From NCBI GenBank assembly GCA_014529385.2, contig CM043961.1, positions 10,232,978-10,296,977 of the forward strand: a stretch of DNA of 64,000 nt, read 5' to 3'. The position numbers and the translations under genes are program-made. How positions within the stretch are numbered: the first letter of the stretch is position 1; each line of letters starts with the position of its first letter. This DNA is from Adiantum capillus-veneris (Eukaryota; Streptophyta; Polypodiopsida; Polypodiales; Pteridaceae). A model generated the notes under the pieces. The model did no database searches and was not told the origin of the DNA. It worked only from the letters and a program-made list of their open reading frames with translations. Positions 11,780 to 20,718 of the stretch are shown here, piece after piece.

Positions 11780-12125
11780 CAACAGATGATGACTGGTTAG
11801 ACGGAATGGACTTGCGCATAAAAGTACAACTCAACAATCATAGCACCAATGCTTTGGTTGACACAGGAGCTAGACTAAATGCAGTTAGTTATTCCACGTA
11901 CATGACGGCAACAAGTCAAGCATTGACAGTAGGAATAGAAACAATCAAAGGATGCAACAAGAACCCAACCCCAACATTGGGAGTAGTCAACTTGAACGTG
12001 ATAGTACATGGATGTTCATGTCCTCGTTAGTTTGTATGCTTACCAGATGAACACATGAATGAGACGATGATTCTTGGAATTCCCTGGATGCAGACATACA
12101 AAGCAGTACCAGATTAGGAGACAAA
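11780..12125 (+). pseudogene. Second retropepsin-like domain after integrase, GypA
   Basis: Contains ALVDTGARLNAVSY (D-T-G-A at 11860-11871), a hydrophobic VVNLNVIVHGCS strand and, about 70 codons on, MILGIPWMQTYKA, which resembles the ILG motif near the end of retropepsins. It differs from the protease upstream of RT. GypC has the matching block at 35.9-36.24 kb (INYSTYLKATTQPLEYYRA, LNIMVHGFSFP, GDPWMRTYKAIQDW). I know of no standard gypsy element with a protease fold here; function unknown. Confidence 0.6.
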
Positions 12126-12249
12126 TCAGTTAAAGCTATCACCTAAAGGCGGGAAACTCATTGTTCCAATTGCACCAAACAAAGAGGAATGGAAAGGAAG
12201 CAATCAACAGACCAAACCACGAGGTAGTCAATCTTCTCCATCCCCTCGA

Positions 12250-12465
12250 CAAGCAAATTCTACACGTAGCATGCAAGGTGTCAGGCAAATTTGGGTACCA
12301 AAAGCACAGCTTAAGGATAAACCGATTCATATTTGGGTACCTAAAACTTCACCGACAAAACAAAAGAAGGTTCCAAGGGTTAAAACACAGAGACGAGCAT
12401 CTCCGAACAAGGAACCTAACATGAAAGTGGTTTGGAAGAAAAAGGAGCACTTGTCTTCTCCATAA
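12250..12465 (+). pseudogene. WVPK-repeat C-terminal tail, GypA
   Basis: Very basic tail with two IWVPK repeats (QIWVPKAQLKDK, HIWVPKTSPTKQ) followed by Lys/Arg-rich sequence. GypC has the same tail with four WVPK-type repeats. No known domain; it could bind nucleic acid, which is inference from charge alone. Confidence 0.5.
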
Positions 12466-12469
12466 ACCA

Positions 12470-15061
12470 TAACACCAATCAAGTAATGGCGAGTTAAGTC
12501 CCAAAAGACTCCACCAAACCATACAACACCAAGCAGACCAAGCTACCAATGGAGAGAAAAAGCTCGACAACAAACAAAAGTGCTAGAAACAACTCAAGCA
12601 ATCAGTGTGCTGAAGCATCCTGATGGTACATTCAAATAGAGAGCACACAAGCTACAATATTTTCTCTTTGGAAGACATCAACAACAAACCTCGACATTAG
12701 AAACCCTTGAGTTAATTACTCAAGACCCAGCTCTTGCACATCATAGTGGTTTGTATTGCATTAATCTTCATAGCATGGTAGAGCCAACCACCGCTATGCA
12801 TAGACACGATTGTTCAACCCATGCACACAGTCGTCCCGGAGTACGCCATCTAGGAGGGGTGGAAGGGCACTAAGTACTAAGCATTTAAGGGCAATGTTTG
12901 AAGTGGGAGGAAAAAAGTTCGATGTTAACGTGTGATTTCTTGCAAAATTACCTAATAATGCACTTATAATTCATCAGCAAGGGAAAATTCATTGATAATA
13001 TCTTCCCGATGAGTATAAATAGCGTATATACTATCAGAAAATCATCAAAAAATAGTCCTTTTTTGCGTATTTTTCATCATTTTTATTGATAATGAGACTA
13101 AAAATAGAAAAATCCAACAAAAAACAATAAAGCTGTATTTTTCAAAGGATTTTCTTAATTATTGGATTTTCACTTTACTTTTTTAGAGCATTTTGCTATT
13201 TTCTTTGATTTTTTCATATAAACAGGTCAAGAATTAATAATAAATAGCAGAGAAGCTCTGATGGAAAAATGGAAGACATGATGGTGATCAGAAAGACAAG
13301 GTGGACAAGCACAAAAATTTTCAATAAAATCAGAAGATGGAAGCGGGAAGCGTAAATTAGGCGGCCAGTCCTACTTTTGCAAAATTCTTGCAGAATGAGC
13401 TACAGGAATCCGATCATGGAAATTTTTGAGTCTAACATAGATTTCACGGCCTAGTAGGACTAACAGAGGAATTTGTGGAAAATTGGTTCGGGAAGTTCGG
13501 TTATAGATATCCAAGGTAGGCTAAAACCACCTCATTTCCACTTGTAGCCTTTGCGGAGAGAGATTTCGACCTCTTTCGCGCGTCTTTTTCGGAGTCTACA
13601 GTTGCCCGTTTTCAGTGCTGTCTCACACGAGACATGAGGGGTAAGTTCTTTACTCATCAGTGATCCATTTTGTATGGCCGGTAGCTAGTTTAAACCCCTA
13701 GAAAAAACCCTAGAAACCGAGCAGTGTACGAAGACCTATGACCAAAAACTGACCATAGCGGCCTGTCAACTCGACCAAATCAAATGGGATTTGAACCATA
13801 GCATGCCTAACATAATAGAACTTTTCTATATCATCAATTGACCATTCGGCAGGGGTCGAGGGGGTCCCCAGTAGAAAAGCTAGGTTTTTGGCAAATGCCA
13901 GAATTTCGATCTGACTCCACAGATAGCTTGCCTACGAGGTTCATATACAGTGTATATGATTGGTTTAGTGGAATCAATCAATCGAGCAGGCTACAAAGCG
14001 TTAAGTTCGACATATGGGGTCAAACTGACTCCAAATGAGCCAGAATTGGATGAGCTGCTTCACGACTATGTTGCGGACAAGTCCAAAGCCTCAAAGTTGA
14101 ATGACCAACCCAACAGGCAGGGTAGTCACAAAAAACGGTGATTTCAGAGTCGACAAAGCACAAAGTGATGCCGGCATGACCAAACTTGACCAAATTCAAT
14201 TTAGGACTTGTTTTACGTGTATAGCATATGTCTAGGTCAAAATTTGTAAGCTTTGCAAAATATTTGTCACTGTTGTAAATAATTACAATTATTTAATTTT
14301 GCATCATTTTTGCTTGGACATTGTATCTTCACCTCACCTATCATGTGTACACACCTACTACATGCCAAAAATCAAGTATGAGCCAAAATGAGCACCTATG
14401 ACTTGGAAAATTCTCAGAAAATACAAAGAAGTCCTTGCAAGCCAATTTTTGGGGTATGGACAACATTTCTTGATCCAAATCACCTTATATCTCATAGACA
14501 GGGTCTATACAATGCTTAGAACCAGTTTGTACCAAAAAATGTTGATTTTGATAGAAAAGTTAATAATCATGATTATTTACTTTCTAGCCAAAATTGGGGA
14601 GTTTAATATTTTACCATCATACATCCAAAGTACATGATGTGTTAAGTCCACTAGCCAAGTTTGAACCAATTTGGAGCTCAAAATCTCAAATTTACTTTAT
14701 ATCTACTGTTTCAGAGACCTAAAGCCAAAATTTAGTACCATTTTCACCCTATGCATCCAAATGAGCCCATATTTCACTCAGAGTATGTATTTGGTATATA
14801 CTTCAAGCCTATGAAGCCAAGTTTGCAAACAGTTGAAAAAAATGCTCAGCTGTAAATAATCGCGATTATTTACTTTGGTTGCAAAAATTTGTTTTGACTT
14901 TACAGTTTTGTTTCTTGCATGTTTTTATGCATCTATGCTTGTTCAAAAATTGATTTGAAGCAAATTGGACCAAAATAGTCATCATTTCAGCCTGAAGGAC
15001 ATTTCAAAGTAAATTTTGACAAATCTGCTAGTTTTGACACTCTATTCAATGAACACGAGCT
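12470..15061 (+). other. Post-integrase noncoding spacer of GypA
   Basis: No domain found. A TATAAATAG box lies at 13014-13022. ATGAGGGGTAAGTTC lies at 13634-13648 and recurs exactly in GypC; it combines an ATG with a splice-donor-like GTAAGT. The 120 bp before it also aligns between the two elements. The palindrome array follows at 14.28-14.87 kb, then the extra ORF. The layout resembles a promoter, short first exon and intron for the downstream ORF; that is inference. Confidence 0.5.
14275..14873 (+). repeat. Palindrome array in the GypA post-integrase spacer
   Basis: The same AT-rich palindrome class as in the leader, at 14275-14296, 14559-14580 and 14852-14873 (the last perfect). Spacing is 284 and 293 bp, equal to the leader array about 11 kb upstream. 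Confidence 0.85.
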
Positions 15062-16875
15062 ATGAAAGCAACAAAGAGGGCCAAGAAAAAGCTCAAACAA
15101 AAGGAAAAGCTACACGAACTGTCCGCATATCAATTGGATCCAGATTCAATCAAAGCAGCCAAGGCAGCTTATCTCTTCAAAGAACAACTAGAAGAGCATC
15201 ACACTACAGTCTTCACCGGAAGATGCAAGAGTGAAGAGGGAAATCATGTGGAGTTGCAACTCCTACCTAAAGAAGTATATGATGTCGCCGCCAAGCCCAA
15301 GACCAAAGAAGCCAACCGCAGGCTGGGACTCAGAGACTTTTATGAACAGGAGCCTTGCGGAGTGGATTTTCAGAAAGCTTACGAGCTTTTATCTAGAATC
15401 AAAGAAGATGGAGCCGCACAAATCTCTGACACTCAGGGAAACAAGGTTGAAGTGGTCATAACTAAAAATATAGTGGCAGAAGCACTCAGACTGCCCATAG
15501 AAGGAATGACTATGAGAGAAAGGGACAGAAAAAAACCAAAAACTTTTACCAAAGAAACTGCCGCGGCTACCTTTGCAAATTTAATTCACAAACAAGTGGA
15601 AGAGACAGCCTGATTATACCATCAGCACTTCCACTTTTTGGCAAAAAGGCCACCAAGGTACACTATGCCAAATCACGCGGTTGCCACCACTTTTACACAA
15701 GTTCTCAAGTCAACAACCAGGAAACCAGTGGACCACGCCCAGTACGTCCTGACCACTCTGCAGGGCACCCAGAAAGAAGGCAAGATCATTTACTTGGGTG
15801 CGCCAGAAGTCTTGACAAGGATAGCGTACCATGCCATCGGCATGGCCGACAATCTACCACCTGCCCCTGACCAAAACACATGGATATTGACAGCACAACC
15901 GTCTCCTAAAGCTACAAGGTCAAGAAAGAGATCTTATAAATCAGATGAAGAGTCGGCTGAGAGCTCACCGTAAAGGCATAGTAGTGAGAGATCTAATAAT
16001 GAGGAGAAGAGAGTGAGAAGAGAAGAGATGAAGAGAAAAGATGTGGCCGCCCATCAAGAAGAGCCCGCACAAAAACAACCTCGCTTTGAAAGTGAAAAAC
16101 ACGCCTACCAACGCAACTGACAAGTACAAGGGAAGGACCCTCAAAAATGGGTGCCTAGTGGACTTAAAGGCCCAAGGACAAAGCATCACACTAGAAAGGA
16201 AGTTGATGAAGATCCCACTGAATCTTTGGAAAAAATGCACCAAGAAGCTGAAGCCCTCAAGCTAAAAGAAGCCAAAGAATTGGCTAGAAAAGCCAAAGAG
16301 GCGGAGGAACAGAGACAAGCAGAGGAAACGGCTAGAGAAGAAGCACAAGAACAAGTCTATGAATCCCCCCGACCCACTTCACCGCCTACGGAACAACAGG
16401 ACCACCCTATGCCAAGCCCACCACCATCACCTGCAGGTAAAGACACCACCAAAGAGACAGAATCTGCATCCAAAGAAGCAGAGCCAGAACAAGAGAAAGC
16501 CACCAAAGCTAGTCAGGAGTCTGAACAGCAAAAGACAAATGAATCTGCACAAGAGGCTACCACTACGCAAGAGGCTACTGCTACACAAGAGCATCAACAA
16601 GAGAAAGAACATGAGCCAGAAAAGGAAGTGAGTCTTGCACCAAAAGAGGCCAAAAAGTCTGAGCCAGCACCTTCTACTTCCACATAGCAAGAAACAGCCG
16701 AGGCATCCACAAGGCCTCGGGATGACAAAGAAAAAGACCAACCCTCTACCTCCACGCAAGGAGAACCAGCAGCCACGACACAGCAGAAGGACACACAAGA
16801 GGCTGTAGGCACATCAACTCAGCCCTGTACACCAGGTCAAGAGTCCCTGTACACCAGCACTTATAACCGTATGTG
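15062..16875 (+). pseudogene. Extra ORF downstream of integrase, GypA
   Basis: Begins with a very basic stretch (MKATKRAKKKLKQKEKL), then ELSAYQLDPDSIKAAKAA and a folded-looking middle (GLRDFYEQEPCGVDFQKAY). Then comes KRPPRYTMPNHAVATTFTQV, a long charged likely coiled coil near 16.2-16.35 kb, and a Pro/Thr/Gln/Glu-rich tail with QEATTTQEATATQE repeats. GypC carries the counterpart, split by an insertion. Extra ORFs next to gag-pol are known in Tat-type gypsy elements; no function is assigned here. Confidence 0.65.
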
Positions 16876-16987
16876 ATTCCACAATTTAATGTCAATTTGG
16901 CCAATAAGGAGTCAAAAAGATACAAAATTTTATTCTCTACCCCTCAATAGACTCTCTGTGCAAATAAAGATGTGAATTTTGCTCAGA

Positions 16988-17738
16988 CTATCTTAGGCGT
17001 GCCGAAGATAGCTACACTCATAGGTAGGCCCAATTTCAACTTTCAACTCATAATTGAGTCCTTATGGCTTGCCAAAGACAACCCTAATGTCAAATTTGCA
17101 AAAAAAAATCCCTCGTGTGAGATTTATCTTCAACGCGCCAAAGATAAATCTTCTTCTTTTTTACTTTTTCTTGCAATTTGTGGCTGATGGGTTCTTCAAG
17201 TGATTTCAAGCTTGTACCATGAATTTCACAAAGTTTTGACCACTTACCAATGTTTTAAGCTCTTTTTGAGCCTGAAGGCTAGTTTTCCCAATTCCCTTGG
17301 TGTATTGATTTTTGCACAGCTCCAATTTTGATAAAACTTGCTTAGGAGTTGTATTATAACCCTAATAGAATCTGGGGATCGGAATGAGAAAAATATCCCT
17401 TCTAGTGAGATTTTTATCTTTGGCACGCTGAAGATAAATCTCTTCCGGATTTTAACATTTTTAATTTTTTCTTCACAGATTGATTTTCTCACTAGTTTTT
17501 TAGGATTTATACACACCCTGGTTTTAAATTTTAGCATGCTTTGACTTTTCCTAGTTGATTTTCTTTGAGGTCTGTATTTTTTTCCGTTTTTTGGGCTTGG
17601 TTAAGCGTTTTACTGATCCAAATGGTTCCAAAATCAATGTGAGTTATCTACTTAATTTTTTCTACCACCTTGTAAGTCTAGTTGTCCAATTTTCGCCTCA
17701 AAGATCCCCTGTCTATCTTCGACGTGCCAAAGATAGAC
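16988..17738 (-). repeat. Palindrome array in the GypB leader (GGC-GCC class)
   Basis: Hairpins at 16988-17011 (CTATCTT arm), 17120-17149 (GATTTATCTT with AAGATAAATC), 17407-17442 (ATCTT with AAGATAAATCTC) and 17711-17738 (GTCTATCTT with AAGATAGAC). All share an ATCTT, GGC/GCC-like centre and AAGAT core. Spacing is 132, 287 and 304 bp. Outer arm bases change together (TTTATC/GATAAA against TCTATC/GATAGA), as expected if pairing is kept. Confidence 0.8.
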
Positions 17739-18021
17739 TTGTCATTTTTTTCTTCTTCAATGCACCTTTGAGAAGATGCACTCCTGATGGTTTTCTACTT
17801 ACCCTACTCCTACTGGACCATAAAAAAGCGTGCAAAAAGTGGAAAATGCAACTTTCACTCTCCAATCCCTACTTTCTATCTAGGTAACACCCTTATGAAC
17901 CACTAGCTAGTCTCAAGGATCCTATACCCAGTCGTCCTACTATCTAAAGCTCTCGAGGTCCTTATCGAGTATCTCTAGTCTCAAGAACCTCTCAATCGTG
18001 ATAAGGATAGAAAATGTGTTA

Positions 18022-18039
18022 CTCTAGTCAAAACTAGAG
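18022..18039 (-). promoter_or_regulatory. Leader stem-loop of GypB
   Basis: On the minus strand CTCTAGTTTTGACTAGAG, a 7-bp stem with loop TTTG, 56 bases after the PBS. It matches the GypA loop at 2370-2387 except for one pair, G:C there and T:A here. Confidence 0.6.
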
Positions 18040-18094
18040 GAAGTAATGGAAATTCAAGTGAGTGTTTTGGGTTTTTCTCTAGTCTAAGTTGCCT

Positions 18095-18114
18095 CATCCT
18101 TGGCAATGGTGCCA
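18095..18114 (-). other. Primer-binding site of GypB, tRNA-Asp-like
   Basis: Minus strand TGGCACCATTGCCAAGGAT, four bases from the plant tRNA-Asp complement and all four G-to-A. It follows the LTR end after three T's. Confidence 0.75.
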
Positions 18115-18117
18115 AAA

Positions 18118-19071
18118 TGTCGACCGGCTGGGAAGCCTCACCATATCAATGCTAGCAAAGCAAGAACCACAGACATAAAATGTCAATCCGTGGGATGTAG
18201 CTGACCTGACTAGTGCATGGAGGCTACAAGAGATAGCCAATCTCTTGGAAAACCCAAGTCTATGTTGCTTCTACTGATCTGAGTCTCAAAAGACACCAAA
18301 AGCTACTTTCTCTACCGCAACCTTATCCAGACAAAATTTGTGTAGTTACAGGACTTCGAATGGAATGAAAATTAATATCTAGCATGGGTAGGGCATCCTC
18401 TACAGTCTCATGTGATCAAATGTTGTTTTAGACACCTGAATCGAATCCCTCAGAAGATAAATGGCCTATTTTAGTGTTGTTGATTTCGGTCCCAGAAGGG
18501 CTCTATAGCTTCCTCTAGACGTGCTCTATCTATCCCTAAGGTCAAAATCTAATTTTAGTGCGTGTCTTGTGCATAGGGAACAAAAAATAGCTCGTAGATG
18601 GGCATGACTAAAAGCACAATGTATTGCGAGAAACTTACATTAAAAGAGAGAGCTTTCACCTGTGAACGCATTGGTATGCTCATAATAGCAATGCAATATC
18701 GTACGCAAGAGAGACAAGAGATTGAAGAAACAATAGACAATCATTGAGCTATTGCAACAACGCTTACTCTTTATTATCCAAAACTTAGGTTTTAAAGTTA
18801 CAAAAATTGGATTTTATACCTTAGACAAGGTGTAAAAATGGACTCGTAGCTAATTGGGGCTTAGTATAAGATTAAGAGACTGCATAGAATTACAAACATG
18901 GAAGTCATTGGCCCCTTTAGACTCACTAGTACTCAATAATATTACAACAGCTTTGGACTTGCGGGATTTTTCAATAATAAAATGGGTTTGATTACAATCA
19001 TTAGGATTGAAAAAATGTGTGGAGTCCTGCTTGATGCTCTTGTTTTGCTCTTGATGTCTGAGCTGATAACA
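18118..19071 (-). repeat. 5' LTR of GypB
   Basis: On the minus strand it runs from TGTTATCAGCTCA to GGTCGACA, 954 bp. It aligns over its length by eye to the GypC 3' LTR at 47108-48049 (shared CAAGCAGGACTCCACACATT, GGGGCCAATG and GGTGAGGCTT blocks). The TATA box is at 18811-18818. Confidence 0.85.
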
Positions 19072-19105
19072 AGAATTATGGCCCCTACTCTGTAGGAGTG
19101 TGGAA

Positions 19106-19110
19106 GCTTC
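19106..19110. other. Left target-site duplication of LtrD
   Basis: GCTTC, matched by GCTTC at 27872-27876 right after the other LTR. A 5-bp duplication is normal for LTR elements. Confidence 0.8.
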
Positions 19111-20025
19111 TATAGGGAGCCGTTGTAGCATGACCTAATCGCAACCCACACAAAATTATCAAATCCGTGGATTGGCAACCCAGCTAGGGCATGGAAGCAC
19201 GAGCATTGGATGAAGAGAAATAGAGGATTCAAGAGGTCACCTCTCCAATGCAAGTAGATATTAGCCATGGCAATACTAAGTGTAAACATACTCTAATCAC
19301 TAATCAATCAACTCCTATGCACATCAAGTCCACCGAAGTCCGACTTGCCATAGACTAGAAACCCCAAGCACACTAATTACCACATGTCAATTATGGCACT
19401 TCATCAATAGCTACACACACAAGGTAATGGTGCTAGAGCTTCATAAAACCTATCTACACACATGCAAAGAATAGGGCACACACAAATTAAAAGATTAAGA
19501 CCCAACTTAATCAACCTAATTTGTGATTCTCAATATCACAATCGTAGAGAGATAAGAGTGGTTAATAGCCAGAAGTACATACCTCTCTCAAATCTAGAAT
19601 AATGAGAGTGTAATACTACTTCCTGACATGATGAAATGTAGAGAAGAAATAGACTAATGAGAAAATATGAATTAGATTAATCAAGAAGAGCTTACTCTAA
19701 TTACAATTGGATTAGCACTAGCCTCTTAAGCATAAACATTAAGCTCAAGGCTAGGCCATAGAGTGAACACTCAAGAGAGAGGGAGCTCTCAAAAGTGGAT
19801 ACTCAAGAATGAAGCCTCCTTGCATAAAGGCTTCCTTTTAAAGGCTTTCCCCATAATCCCTTCTACTATGAGTTTAAGCTTGAGCCCTCTAGGTTAGCAT
19901 ATACAACTTTGGAACTCCAAGTGAGCCCAAGACTTATAAAAAATGAATTGGAAATATTATACACAACCATAAATATCTCCCGCTTGATGTACATTCAATG
20001 TAGCCTGTGTTAGCTGTGGCTAACA
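19111..20025 (-). repeat. 3' LTR of LtrD
   Basis: Minus strand TGTTAGCC to CCCTATA. It pairs with 26968-27871. It holds a stretch near 19.44-19.53 kb that the other LTR lacks. Confidence 0.85.
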
Positions 20026-20038
20026 TTCCCCCCTTCCT
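20026..20038 (-). other. Polypurine tract of LtrD
   Basis: Minus strand AGGAAGGGGGGAA immediately before the TG of the 3' LTR. This is the plus-strand primer site. Confidence 0.8.
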
Positions 20039-20416
20039 AATTTGGCGCACATCCTCGTGTGCTAGTGAAGCAAGACACGGTGACATGGTAGAAAGCAAGT
20101 CCATGGAAGAAATTTGAGCTCTAAAACATAAGAACAAGTAATGAGCATCAAAGGCCACCAAGAATGAAAACATGAAGTACAATGAAGAATCATGAAAAGT
20201 GATTTTTTGCTTCTAAAAGATGGGTGAATCGTAGTCAAAAACTAGACAACATAAAGCAAAAAAGACACATATAATATTGAAGATTAAACCACATGAAATT
20301 TTAGTTTTATGCATGAAACACAAGCAATCAATTATGACCTTAGGCTAATGCAAGTTCATAAACCTACTAGCCTAAAAACTATGTGACCAATCTGAATAGA
20401 TTAATCATTCAAGTGT
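20039..20416 (-). other. LtrD internal sequence left of the copia insertion
   Basis: AT-rich, noncoding, no recognised motif; interpreted as the 3' untranslated part of LtrD. Confidence 0.5.
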
Positions 20417-20643
20417 TGTTGGAATTAGGGTTGCAGAGAAACACACACAGCTTGGAGAAGACGAAGGAAGCTCAAGGCACACAATAGAGAGTGTGTTACT
20501 TAGTGTGCAATGGAAAGATAGATAGCCCTAGAGTGATGGGCGTATATACAATGCACGGGGGAAAAAACCTCCTAAAGAGGGAAAAAATGCCCCAGCGGTC
20601 CTAGTGTGTTCACACACATCACTACCACATATATATGGTAACA
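20417..20643 (-). repeat. 3' LTR of the nested copia
   Basis: Minus strand TGTTACC to CCAACA. The terminal TGTT/AACA inverted repeat is typical of copia. It is directly preceded by CCAGGGGAGATT (20644-20656), the usual copia polypurine tract. Confidence 0.75.
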
Positions 20644-20656
20644 AATCTCCCCTGGA
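20644..20656 (-). other. Polypurine tract of the nested copia
   Basis: Minus strand CCAGGGGAGATT about 60 bases past RNase H and adjoining the 227-bp LTR. Confidence 0.7.
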
Positions 20657-20718
20657 GTGATGCGGTGAACGAGAGCTAGCACATGAGTAAAGGGAGGTGC
20701 CATGCCCTGAGGACAGGA

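Larger units (their letters stand above)
1362..16875 (+). mobile_element. GypA: Ty3/gypsy LTR retrotransposon fossil, Athila/Tat-like branch
   Basis: The order along the plus strand is 5' LTR, tRNA-Asp-like PBS, 1.9-kb leader, gag with zinc knuckles, aspartic protease, RT, RNase H, a doubled H2C2 module, integrase core, a second protease-like domain, a WVPK-repeat tail, a 2.6-kb noncoding spacer and an extra ORF. RT and integrase are clearly Ty3/gypsy; the wording of RT (TDWVSPIVVVPKKN, VYMDD, PFGLTNAPTTFQRL) is closest to the Athila/Tat side of the family as I know it. The element is broken, with roughly fifteen to twenty interruptions in its coding part, and its 3' LTR is absent because another element abuts at about 16.9 kb. 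It is therefore old and immobile. Confidence 0.88.
16876..19071 (-). mobile_element. GypB: 5' end (LTR, PBS, leader) of a minus-strand gypsy element
   Basis: Read on the minus strand: LTR 19071 to 18118, PBS, then about 1.2 kb of leader down to about 16.9 kb, where it abuts the GypA extra ORF head to head. No gag or pol belonging to it is present, so this is a truncated fossil. LTR sequence and palindrome class put it in the same subfamily as GypC. Confidence 0.8.
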
